Shown here: positions 36,770 to 45,423 of the stretch, one piece after another
How positions within the stretch are numbered: position 1 is the first letter of the stretch
Layout of the letters: each line of letters opens with the position of its first letter
From: Gammaproteobacteria bacterium
Lineage (GTDB): Bacteria; Pseudomonadota; Gammaproteobacteria; UBA6429; Thiohalophilaceae
Length of the DNA stretch: 64,000 nt
Assembly: GCA_029880855.1 (NCBI GenBank)
Contig: JAOUNS010000008.1
Span: 1 to 64,000, forward strand
Reading direction: 5' to 3'
The notes under the pieces: generated by a model
The model's database searches: none
What the model was told of the DNA's origin: nothing
The model's input: the letters and a program-made list of their open reading frames with translations, nothing else
Program-made: the position numbers and the translations under genes

Positions 36770-39199
36770 ATGGGTAGCATAAACGTAAATATACGCCTTA
36801 GACCTATAAGATTTGTCTTTCTGGTTCGTCCAGATGACAAGAAGCGAACTCTTGATATCTTCCGCATCAATACTTGTTTATGGGGAGGAAAATATAATCC
36901 AATTATTCCATTTTTTAAGCGGCTACCAACTTGGTGGGAAAGAAAAGGGTACCGTTTTGAAAACGCGAAGCAGATCATAAATGGTTATTTGGACTTTTTT
37001 GAGCCTGACTTTATTGTTGAAGCAGAAAGGGGGCTTGCTAGCGGGTTGGGTTTTGCTCCAGAACGAGTATTACAACTCGCAGACCTGCTGGAACGAGATG
37101 ACAAACGAGATAAGGAGAAATATGGGTTAAGTGTTTATGATCTATATCGTTATTTATATCGCAAGGAATTCCAGTTCGTTCATCGACACAAGCATACTAT
37201 TGTCCATGTAAAGGCAAAGGATGCGACGTTTGCTAATTTTGTTGCCTGCACTTTTGGGGATTTTCCAGCTCAGAAACAACTTGAATTTTATGAGCGTGAC
37301 TACAAGGATGTATTTGACCCGGAGTCGGTGAGTTTAGATTCCGACTCACTTTTCCAGTTATACAAATCAGGTTTCACCTCCGCTCTGAGGATAGGCCACG
37401 CAAAGCTGAAAATTGATTACCACGATCATCAAGATCCAACATTATTTATATTGGATGCACATCAGCCGAAAGACCTGATTGATTTCTGGAATTTACGTGC
37501 GGTGCATCAGAATGTAGTAGCGGTGCCTGTGCAATGGATTGAAACTCTTTCACCTTTCTGTAAAAAATTTATTCTGGATAATCACCGTCCTTTACCAGGA
37601 AATCCGAACGGAGTTATGATCCATCCTGCATCAATGTTTTCGCGCTCTATCCCAGATGATGATATAGAAGAAATACACAAAAACTACTTGCGTGTAGATA
37701 AGGAAGGCGCTAATTGCTTACAAACTTGGTATCCACCAATATGGCGTGAACCACCGGAGATGATGGTTAGAACCATGCGACCAACTCTGGAGGCTGACAT
37801 TAAGGGAATCGATATACCAATAAACGAAGATAAGCCGGAAATTCGCTTTGATCCTTTGTATCCAGAATTTGCTAGTGAGTACGGCAATTACTTGCGTTGG
37901 GCTAACGTGGTTAGACTGCGTGACTGGAGTCACAGAGATCAAATAGCCACGGTTTTTCCCTCTAATTATAAAAATCCTTCCTTTCCAAAATTCCGAATGG
38001 GACGAGAACATCTTCTTCCTACCAGCGAAGGTTTGATATTTTTTCCGGAATACCGGAACATTTCCGAGTGGTGGAATCTAACTGATGGAACCACTGCACT
38101 GAATACATGGTTTAACGAGAACAAAATCACTGCTGTTCTTTCTGATGCTGGCAAAGCGACCCAGCAGATAATTCATACACTGGAGGGATTCTGGGGTGTG
38201 CGCGCACTGGCACACAAAGGCATCATTGAATTGCTTAATAAAATGTCACGAAGTCCAGTGGCAAAAAGTGCCCATTTTAAAAGATTTCAAAACGAAATTA
38301 ACAATGCGGTCAGTCAAGATATTTGGAGATATAAAAATTTTGAAACGCTTGTTGAGCGTAAAGCTGTTGAACTCGGGCTAGAGCTTAAATGCAGCAAATG
38401 CAATAGCTGGTCCTGGTATTCAGTAAAGCAGCTTGATTATTCTTTAACCTGTGATCTTTGTCTGAAATCATTTGACTTTCCCATTACAAACCCTGGCGAT
38501 AGTAATTATTCCAGATGGGCCTACCGCGTTATAGGACCGTTTGCTTTGCCAGACTATGCTAGAGGTGGATATGCTGCAGCTCTTAGTATTCGTTTTTTTT
38601 CAGATGTTATTGGTAGAATGGATAGGTCGGAGGTAACTTGGTCGTCCGGCCAAGAGCTAACTCTACCCTCCGACAAAAAATCGGAAGCAGACTTTATACT
38701 TTGGAACCAACGCAAAAAGATGTTTGGTAACGATTATCCTACCGAGATAGTCTTTGGTGAGGCCAAGAGTTTTGGAAAGGATGCCTTCAAGCAGAGAGAT
38801 GTTGATCAGATGAAGTTGCTAGCCGAGGCGTTTCCAGGTGCTGTATTAGTGTTTGCAACTATGAAAGAGGCTAAAGAATTGTCTCAGGAAGAAATTTTCA
38901 GAATCAGAAAGCTCGCAGAATGGGGGCGAGAGTATGACAAAGAGCGTAAACGATCCCGAGCACCGGTGATTATGCTGACAGGAACTGAGTTATTTACAGT
39001 ACACCATCTCAGCAACACATGGAAAGAAAAAGGCGGTAAACACAAGAAGCTTATTGAGCCAGCATGGGTAAGTGTAAGGCTTGATAACTTAAGAATGCTG
39101 GCTGATCTGACACAACAGTTGTATCTGGACATGCCATCATATGGAGAATGGCGTGAAGAAAAGTGGAAGAAGCGAGCAGATAGAAAGAAGAAAAAATAG
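36770..39199 (+). CDS. Zinc-ribbon/PD-(D/E)xK nuclease-like protein, uncharacterised
   Basis: ATG 36770 (second codon of the longer ORF) gives 809 residues with no signal or TM segment, so it should be cytoplasmic. The N-terminal 300 residues contain LRPIRFVFLVRPDD and TCLWGGKYNPIIPFF, which I cannot assign. A zinc ribbon lies at C541-x2-C544...C561-x2-C564. The C-terminal part shows EADFIL (D641), then GEAKSFG (E664, K666) and DVDQMKLL, the layout of a PD-(D/E)xK nuclease, then PVIMLTGTELF and a Lys/Arg-rich tail. A/T-rich and codon-unlike its neighbours, it stands alone beside a toxin locus, so defence is a reasonable guess. Confidence 0.8.
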   Translation: MGSINVNIRLRPIRFVFLVRPDDKKRTLDIFRINTCLWGGKYNPIIPFFKRLPTWWERKGYRFENAKQIINGYLDFFEPDFIVEAERGLASGLGFAPERVLQLADLLERDDKRDKEKYGLSVYDLYRYLYRKEFQFVHRHKHTIVHVKAKDATFANFVACTFGDFPAQKQLEFYERDYKDVFDPESVSLDSDSLFQLYKSGFTSALRIGHAKLKIDYHDHQDPTLFILDAHQPKDLIDFWNLRAVHQNVVAVPVQWIETLSPFCKKFILDNHRPLPGNPNGVMIHPASMFSRSIPDDDIEEIHKNYLRVDKEGANCLQTWYPPIWREPPEMMVRTMRPTLEADIKGIDIPINEDKPEIRFDPLYPEFASEYGNYLRWANVVRLRDWSHRDQIATVFPSNYKNPSFPKFRMGREHLLPTSEGLIFFPEYRNISEWWNLTDGTTALNTWFNENKITAVLSDAGKATQQIIHTLEGFWGVRALAHKGIIELLNKMSRSPVAKSAHFKRFQNEINNAVSQDIWRYKNFETLVERKAVELGLELKCSKCNSWSWYSVKQLDYSLTCDLCLKSFDFPITNPGDSNYSRWAYRVIGPFALPDYARGGYAAALSIRFFSDVIGRMDRSEVTWSSGQELTLPSDKKSEADFILWNQRKKMFGNDYPTEIVFGEAKSFGKDAFKQRDVDQMKLLAEAFPGAVLVFATMKEAKELSQEEIFRIRKLAEWGREYDKERKRSRAPVIMLTGTELFTVHHLSNTWKEKGGKHKKLIEPAWVSVRLDNLRMLADLTQQLYLDMPSYGEWREEKWKKRADRKKKK

Positions 39200-39216
39200 A
39201 TTTAGGATTGAATTAT

Positions 39217-39246
39217 GTGTCCGCTAATGGCCGAAAGCTGTCGTAC
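39217..39246 (-). repeat. Right copy of flanking inverted motif
   Basis: This is the degenerate inverted counterpart of 36691-36720, 18 bp past the stop of the nuclease-like gene. Confidence 0.4.
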
Positions 39247-39298
39247 AGAATAGAGTGACTTAGAAATAATCACTGAGTTCCCCTTTTCTCCAAAAGCC

Positions 39299-39775
39299 TT
39301 ACGTCTCCTTGACAATTTCATACACACAATCAGGTGGTGCACATTGTTCAAAATCACTCATAATTTCAGCATTCATTTTATCCAGACTAACTACCTTGCT
39401 CTCTTCTATTTGACTACTATCTGTAATAGCAACGACAAATCGATCACACTTGGAATGGACAAACATTATCTTAAGGAAGTCTAGAAGAATCATCAGTCTT
39501 TCCTTACCATTTACCGGTAAACCTATATCTGCCTCTGGCGCGTAATCCAAATAATCAATCAAGTAGGTGGAATTGGTTTTTCCGGGCCGGTCGCCAATTA
39601 TAAACGGCAGACATTTATCCTTATCTGCAGGCAGGAGTTTTTCAGGAAAATTATATAATTCTTCTATAGTGATTCTTTCAATACCTAAATTGGTACTTTG
39701 CTGTATTGTTGTCAGCATTTTCTCGGAATCTATTGGGTGATTCCATTCAAGATATCCATAAACCTCATTTGACAT
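39299..39775 (-). CDS. Probable Rhs immunity protein
   Basis: This small (158-residue) acidic cytoplasmic protein without signal or TM lies 10 bp downstream of the Rhs toxin tip, where cognate immunity genes lie. It begins MSNEVYGYLEWNHPIDSEKM and includes RLMILLDFLKIMFVHSKCDRF. It is A/T-rich like the toxin tip, which suggests that tip and immunity moved together. I do not recognise an immunity family. Confidence 0.7.
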   Translation of the reverse strand: MSNEVYGYLEWNHPIDSEKMLTTIQQSTNLGIERITIEELYNFPEKLLPADKDKCLPFIIGDRPGKTNSTYLIDYLDYAPEADIGLPVNGKERLMILLDFLKIMFVHSKCDRFVVAITDSSQIEESKVVSLDKMNAEIMSDFEQCAPPDCVYEIVKET

Positions 39776-39785
39776 TATATTTCAC

Positions 39786-42700
39786 CTAGTCACTATACCA
39801 AGGCCCAACAGGTTTCCCTCTGCTGTCCAATTCTCTATAACGCTTCCCGATTGGTCCTTTATCACTATAATCCACTCGATGTTCATGAGGTACAGAGCGT
39901 CCATCAGGGCCTCTACCTAATTGGCCATGTGTACGCTGTTGACCATAATCTTCCCGTGAAAACATTCGCCCTTTTTCATCGTAGTATGTAACACTCTTAC
40001 TACCATCTGGTCTTGTATGCTCATGAATTGAATTTGGTTGACTAGTCTTAGGCGCATTAACTTCTTTGCCTCCTGTCACGCGAGTATGGGGTGTTTCTAC
40101 AGGGCAATCTCCCTTCTTCGCTGACAACCCCAACGGGTCAATCCAGCTTATGGGGTTCGGTGCATATTCATAGTTGTTGGCGCCGCCTTCCAGACCTATC
40201 GGGTCTACAGAGGTAAAGCGCCCTATAACAGGATGATAGTACCTGTGTCGATTATAGTGCAGGCCGGTTTCTTTATCGAAGTATTGGCCCTGGAAGCGCA
40301 GCGGGTTTTCGATGTTTTGCACATCGAAGCCGGCGACGTTGCCGTAGACTTTGTACTTCGCTTCCCAGACCACGTCGCCCCGGGCGTCGGTCATGATCTG
40401 CGGGGTGCCGATGTGGTCGTTGTGGTAGTAGTAGATCTTCTTGTCTTTCACCTGACACAGCGGCACGAAGCTGTAAGGTTCGTAGATGTAGGTGGTTTGC
40501 AGGTTCTGGCGTTCTTCGCTGATCAGGGTGTCGCCGGACCACAGGTAGACGGTGTCGCCGAAGTTGTCGGATTTGCTGATGCGGCGGCCGAGTGGATCGT
40601 ATTTGTATTCAAAGGTCTGGCCGTCCTTTTCCACTTTGGTGAGCTGGTTCTGCACGTTGTAGTGGAATTGGCTGGTGTGGCGGCCTTTGCGTTCTTCGAT
40701 CAGGTTGCCTGTGTCGTCGTAGTTGAAGCGGTAGTCCTGGAAGACCTGCAGGCGGTTGCCTTTGACATAGCCGCCCTGTTGACGGGTGGTGGTGCTGAGG
40801 ATGTTGCCTGCCGGGTCGAAGTCGAATTGTTCGTTTTGCAGGCCGGTGACGCCTTTCAAGCGATCCAGTGGATCGTAGCTGAACCAGGTGGAGCCCTGTT
40901 TCATGTCTTCGATCTGGTGCAGGTTGCCCGCAAGATCGTAGCTGTAGTTGCGCGCCAGGATCGGTTTTTGTTGATTGGCGGTGCGTTGGCTGAGCAGACG
41001 GCCCATGGGGTCGTACTCACGCTGGGCCGTGAGGCTGCCCATGTTGCGTTGGGTTTCATAGCCCAGTTTGTTGCGTTCGATGCGGGTGAGGATTTGATCA
41101 TCCAGCGCCGCCAGGGTGAACAGGCCCTGTTTGTTATAACCGTACTGGATGGTTTGGCCGGTGGGCAGGAGAGAGCTGATCAACTGTCCCAGTTCATTGT
41201 AGCTGTGTTCAATAGCCTGACCGTTGATGCTTTCACTGAGCAGGTTGCCGGTCTCATCCCAGGCAAATGCCAGTTCGCCGCTGTCGTTGGCGGCTTCGAC
41301 GAGACGACCAAGTTCGTCATAACCGAAGGTGACCACTTCTTCTTCGACAAACTTGTCGTCTTCTTCGCTCTTCGGATCGTAACGCTTGCAGTGTTTTTCC
41401 AGCAGCTGGCCGAGCGGGTCGCGCACGAACTCGGTGAGCCGATCCATGCCGTCCAGATAGTTGATCAGATGTCCGGCGGCGTTGTATTCGTAGGACTGGA
41501 TGCGACCATCAAAACCCTTTTCACGGATCAGCCGTTCGTTTTTGTCATAGGCCAGTTCGTAGCGATCACCGTTTTCATTGATCAGGGCGGTGAGGTTGCG
41601 CTCCGCGTCATATTCGTATTTAAAGACCCGACCCAGGGCATCGATGCGTGCAATGGGTTGGCTCAGGCCGTCGTATTCATAACGGGTGGTGCGCTTTAAG
41701 GCATCAGTGTAGGTTTGCAGACGACCACCCGGCGTGTAGGTCATTTTCAACAGGCTGCCGTCGGGCAGTTTGACATGGGTCAGGTTGCCGACCGGATCAT
41801 AACGGTAGAGCGTCTGTTGTTGTTCGTGATCGGTGATGCCGGTCACGCGGCCCAGCAGATCATGTTGATAAGTGGTGCGTTGTTGCTCTGCATCGATCTG
41901 CATGATCAACTGGCCGTGCTTGTCCCAGAACAACTGGTGAGTATTGCCCAGTGCATCGGTGACGGTGTCCGGCAGGTTTTGTTCATTATAGGTGTATTTG
42001 GTGGTGTTACCGGCCGGGTCGGCGGCTTCCAGCAGACGTCCCAGATCATCATATTGACGTTGCCAGGCGTTGCCGGCGGCATCGGTCAGTCCGATCAGGT
42101 TGCCGAGCATGTCATATTGCATGGCGGTTTCCTGACCCAGTGCATCGGCAATGCTTTCGATCTTGCCTTCGTGGGTATAGCTGTATTCGGTGACATTACC
42201 GAGGGGATCGGTCACCTTGATCAGCTTGCCGGCTTCATTGTATTCGTTTTCGGTGACGCCGCCTTCCGCGTCGATCTCTTTGGTGATCAGTCCCAGTTCG
42301 TTGTAATGGAAGACGGTGGTGGTATTACGTCCATCGGTACTGCGGGTGATCTGTTTTTCCTTGTCATATTCAAAGCGGTAATCGTAGATACCGCGATCAC
42401 CCCAGTTGCGCAGACACTTGCCGCTCTTGCTGTATTCGTCCCAGGTGAAATAGAGGTTAAAGCCATCCGGGGTGGTGCGTTTGGTGATGATGTGGTTCTT
42501 GTATTCAAAGCGTTCGGTATTCATGGCCGCATCAGCCACCGCGACCAGATCCTGGTTACCGTCATGGCTGTAGGTGACCAGTGGTTGTAACGGTTTGCCG
42601 GTGCGATCACAAATGGTGACGGTGTGCAGCAGGTCACGTTGATAGGCCAGTTGCAGCTTGCGCCCGGCGCTGTCGGTGATGGTATCCAGCTGACCGGTTT

Positions 42701-44222
42701 CGTTATGTGCAAAGCTGATCTTGTGGCCCTGCAAATTACTGAAGGCCTGTAACTGTTTAAAGCGTCCTTCACCGCCGAAGTGCCAGATTTCGTTGTCTTC
42801 CGTCACAATGCGATAGCTGTGCTTGCTGTCAGCATAGAGGGTAAACTTTTCCACCTCGTTGTAGTACTCATCACTTTCATCCGGCAGATCAAACGGGATC
42901 TCACGCCCTTCACCATCGTGCCAGATCGCCTCTTCCTCTTCTTCATCCACTTCCAGACGGGTAAACCAGGGGACGGTCCAGCCTGTACCCATACCGGTGT
43001 TTTCATCATTGCTGCTGCGATAGGTGCGGTTCCAGACCAGTGGCATTGGACCGGGCAGGACAAAGTCCACCTGTTCGAGGATCTCCTCGCCGGAGGTCAT
43101 GCTGATCGGACAGCCGCGGGTACAGGAATTCTTGTTGGACTGGGCGTTCTCTTTGTTCTTGTTTTTGCCGCCTTTGTTCTTGCGCTTTTTCTTCTTCTTG
43201 CCCTTTTTCTTTTTGACCTTCTTGGCCTTGGGCATTTTCGCCTTGAGCTTCTTCTTGCCGTCAACGCTGACCTTGATCTTCTTGCTCAGTTTGCGGCGCT
43301 TGAGCAGTTTCAACAGACGACGGAATACGCTGCCCAGTTTGGTCAGTCGACTGGTATGGCGTACCTTGCTCGCTGCCTGGGCGACGTTACCGGCGCCGCC
43401 GGTGAAAACCGCCAACAGTGCAGCGAGGACAATTTCAAAGACACCGCCGCCGGCAAACTCGGCCCAGTCGAGTGAAGATTGGGCATCCACGTATTCCTTG
43501 GCGAAGTCCTTGAATATCTTCAGTGTGGCGTCATCATCGGCAATGAAGGCGGTTAATTCATAGGCCTGACTGAAAACAGCCGGGTCAATCTTGCTGGGAT
43601 CAAAACCCAGGATGCGGGTGATGTCCTTCAGCTCTTCCTGTTTCATATTATCGGACAGACTGGCGAGCCATTTTTCTTCGGTCATGCTGCCGGATTTGTA
43701 TGTCTTGTAGGCCGCATGCAACAGGTTGTTCATGCGTTCCACGGGCGACAGATAAACGGCAATCTCGGCGGCGGTTTTGGCGGTATCCCAGGCGAACTCC
43801 ACCAGTCCCACGGCGCCGTTCCATAACCCCTCCGCAAAGGCCTTGCCGTGTTCACCGGCCTTTTCCGCATCGCTCATGCGCTTGAGGCGTTCTTCATCCT
43901 GTGCGGCTTCCGCCTTCTTCTCGGCGATCATCTCATCCAGTGCGGCTTTGATGCTCTTGCGTATCTCGTCAAATTCCTTGTCTTCCGCCGCCTTGAGCAG
44001 CTCAATCTCGACCGAGCCGGAAGGCAGGCCGTTCAGGCGCAGTCCGCCCTTGTCGTTCAGGATGCCGGAGTACTGGATGCCTTCACTGTCGGTTGCCACA
44101 TAGGTGCCTTCCACCGGCAGGCCGTCGGGATAGACGTAATCCACCTCAACCCAATGGGTTTCCTTTTTTTCATCCTTGTCCTGGATGATGCCAACGTTGA
44201 CGCTTTCGCCGATTTCCGTCAT
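39786..44222 (-). CDS. Rhs/YD-repeat polymorphic toxin (likely T6SS effector)
   Basis: Order in the 1,478 residues: an N-terminal domain (1-250), a hydrophobic stretch (about 258-282), a very Lys-rich linker (about 298-362), the DUF6531-type start of the Rhs cage (CPISMTSGEEILEQVDF, LPGPMPLVWNRTYRS), about 20 YD repeats, then core-end motifs QYFDKETGLHYNRHRYY and PIGLEGG and the DPLGL cleavage-type motif near residue 1360. The last ~110 residues (ending KPVGPWYSD) form the variable toxin tip, rich in His/Asp/Tyr (RTHGQLGRGPDGRSVPHEH). The tip family is not recognised; a nuclease is plausible. No PAAR or VgrG is in the window. Confidence 0.93.
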   Translation of the reverse strand: MTEIGESVNVGIIQDKDEKKETHWVEVDYVYPDGLPVEGTYVATDSEGIQYSGILNDKGGLRLNGLPSGSVEIELLKAAEDKEFDEIRKSIKAALDEMIAEKKAEAAQDEERLKRMSDAEKAGEHGKAFAEGLWNGAVGLVEFAWDTAKTAAEIAVYLSPVERMNNLLHAAYKTYKSGSMTEEKWLASLSDNMKQEELKDITRILGFDPSKIDPAVFSQAYELTAFIADDDATLKIFKDFAKEYVDAQSSLDWAEFAGGGVFEIVLAALLAVFTGGAGNVAQAASKVRHTSRLTKLGSVFRRLLKLLKRRKLSKKIKVSVDGKKKLKAKMPKAKKVKKKKGKKKKKRKNKGGKNKNKENAQSNKNSCTRGCPISMTSGEEILEQVDFVLPGPMPLVWNRTYRSSNDENTGMGTGWTVPWFTRLEVDEEEEEAIWHDGEGREIPFDLPDESDEYYNEVEKFTLYADSKHSYRIVTEDNEIWHFGGEGRFKQLQAFSNLQGHKISFAHNETGQLDTITDSAGRKLQLAYQRDLLHTVTICDRTGKPLQPLVTYSHDGNQDLVAVADAAMNTERFEYKNHIITKRTTPDGFNLYFTWDEYSKSGKCLRNWGDRGIYDYRFEYDKEKQITRSTDGRNTTTVFHYNELGLITKEIDAEGGVTENEYNEAGKLIKVTDPLGNVTEYSYTHEGKIESIADALGQETAMQYDMLGNLIGLTDAAGNAWQRQYDDLGRLLEAADPAGNTTKYTYNEQNLPDTVTDALGNTHQLFWDKHGQLIMQIDAEQQRTTYQHDLLGRVTGITDHEQQQTLYRYDPVGNLTHVKLPDGSLLKMTYTPGGRLQTYTDALKRTTRYEYDGLSQPIARIDALGRVFKYEYDAERNLTALINENGDRYELAYDKNERLIREKGFDGRIQSYEYNAAGHLINYLDGMDRLTEFVRDPLGQLLEKHCKRYDPKSEEDDKFVEEEVVTFGYDELGRLVEAANDSGELAFAWDETGNLLSESINGQAIEHSYNELGQLISSLLPTGQTIQYGYNKQGLFTLAALDDQILTRIERNKLGYETQRNMGSLTAQREYDPMGRLLSQRTANQQKPILARNYSYDLAGNLHQIEDMKQGSTWFSYDPLDRLKGVTGLQNEQFDFDPAGNILSTTTRQQGGYVKGNRLQVFQDYRFNYDDTGNLIEERKGRHTSQFHYNVQNQLTKVEKDGQTFEYKYDPLGRRISKSDNFGDTVYLWSGDTLISEERQNLQTTYIYEPYSFVPLCQVKDKKIYYYHNDHIGTPQIMTDARGDVVWEAKYKVYGNVAGFDVQNIENPLRFQGQYFDKETGLHYNRHRYYHPVIGRFTSVDPIGLEGGANNYEYAPNPISWIDPLGLSAKKGDCPVETPHTRVTGGKEVNAPKTSQPNSIHEHTRPDGSKSVTYYDEKGRMFSREDYGQQRTHGQLGRGPDGRSVPHEHRVDYSDKGPIGKRYRELDSRGKPVGPWYSD

Positions 44223-44224
44223 GG

Positions 44225-45364
44225 CTATGCTTTCCTTCCGTAGATTGATTTGGGTTGCGGTTGTTGGGCTTGTGGCGCTTGCTTTTGCTGAAAGGCGGTA
44301 AGCGGGATGCTTTCCAGCACACAGGCAGCGCGCCAGGCCTGATCAGAGGAGCAATAAATTAAACTGTTGCCGGGTTGGCCTTGCAGGGCGGCGTTGACCG
44401 CCAGAGCGATCAGCACTCCGCCGACAGCGGCGCCCACTTCACCATAGCAGTCCGCCGGGTGGTGCAAGACAGCGTCGGGGTTGAATCTGTCGGCGCTACG
44501 GCCCATGGCCACACCGTATTCCTTGGCCCAGTAGTTTTCACCGTTCATGCTGGACCAGACCTGAGTAATGGGCGGTCCCTGATAGTGTGACAGGGCGGCC
44601 TTGAAGGCCTGATCCAGACCATCGCCCTTGTAGGGTTCATCGCTGAACAGATGGCCCGGCTCGGTCGCCAGACCGGGCGGCAACAGGGCCGGGATGTGGG
44701 TTTTGGTGCGCAGGGCCTGGGCCGGGTTGCGGGTCAACAGGATGAAGGCGGCCCCTTCACCGGGGGCAAAGCCGTTCATCACGCCGGGGGCGGTAACGCG
44801 ATCATCGGCATCGAGTTTTTCCAGCAGATCTGAATTCTGATAGCTGTCCATACCGCCGATGAGGACGTATTCCTCATTGGCCTCATAGAGATAACGAAAG
44901 GCCAGTTCCAGCGCCTCCAGTACCCCGGCACGGCCGGTGCGATTGAGACGGCTTTTGGCCGGGTCGATGGGCAGGCCGCTTTGCTGGACCAGATAGCTGA
45001 CGAATGTGCCGGTGAGTTGATCCGGCAGATTAAAATCATTGGCCGGTGCGGCGAGGATTAAGGGGACGGGTTGCTTGCCTTTGAAGTCAGCCAGCGCTTC
45101 ACCGGCCGCGGTCTGACACATGCGCAGCAGGCGTTTGTCCCGGAAGCTGATCTTGCCGCGGATATCCAGCTCATCCACCAGTGGCGGCAGGGCCTCATTG
45201 GGCACCAGGGCCATGTTGATGCGTTCCCGCTTGCGGGTGAAGTAGTCCGCCGAGGCATAACGGTTGACACCCGCCTTGACGGCGAGGGCATTCATGGCGG
45301 TATTGAGGCCGAGGGCGGTGATGATACCGGTCCCGGCAATATAGGCTCTTGTCTGGCTGTCCAT
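44225..45364 (-). CDS. Degenerate beta-ketoacyl-synthase-fold protein
   Basis: The 379 residues follow the thiolase fold: IAGTGIITALGLNTA at the start, the region before VLIGGMDSYQNS, and FAPGEGAAFILLTR match ketoacyl synthases. The nucleophile Cys region reads LNRTGRAGVLEAL with no Cys, and the usual HGTGT and NSFGFGG motifs are replaced by SMNGENYWAKEYG and GEVGAAVGG. It is therefore probably not a synthase. Thiolase-like proteins of this kind accompany Rhs/PAAR effectors in some T6SS loci. It lies 2 bp before the Rhs gene, so it is cotranscribed. Confidence 0.8.
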   Translation of the reverse strand: MDSQTRAYIAGTGIITALGLNTAMNALAVKAGVNRYASADYFTRKRERINMALVPNEALPPLVDELDIRGKISFRDKRLLRMCQTAAGEALADFKGKQPVPLILAAPANDFNLPDQLTGTFVSYLVQQSGLPIDPAKSRLNRTGRAGVLEALELAFRYLYEANEEYVLIGGMDSYQNSDLLEKLDADDRVTAPGVMNGFAPGEGAAFILLTRNPAQALRTKTHIPALLPPGLATEPGHLFSDEPYKGDGLDQAFKAALSHYQGPPITQVWSSMNGENYWAKEYGVAMGRSADRFNPDAVLHHPADCYGEVGAAVGGVLIALAVNAALQGQPGNSLIYCSSDQAWRAACVLESIPLTAFQQKQAPQAQQPQPKSIYGRKA

Positions 45365-45402
45365 AATTGACTGAGTTCTGATTCCCGAGCAGATTTTGAA
45401 TT

Positions 45403-45423
45403 AACCTGAAAAAGATACAGGTT
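45403..45423 (-). terminator. Short hairpin ahead of the ketoacyl-synthase-like operon
   Basis: AACCTG/CAGGTT form a 6-bp stem whose loop is T-rich on the minus strand. It overlaps the end of the 59-bp gap after the transpeptidase gene and is at most a weak terminator. Confidence 0.3.

Noticed and set aside
40233-41699. Long plus-strand ORF opposite the Rhs cage
   Set aside because: Its length follows from the repetitive YD codons on the other strand, and its product is low-complexity hydrophobic sequence without known motifs.
40200-42700. YD repeats as a DNA tandem repeat or CRISPR
   Set aside because: Units differ at DNA level and repeat only as protein motifs. No array of identical repeats with spacers was seen anywhere in the window.
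44225-45364. FabF-type fatty-acid synthase activity
   Set aside because: The nucleophilic Cys and both His-containing motifs are missing, and the gene is next to an Rhs toxin rather than fatty-acid genes.
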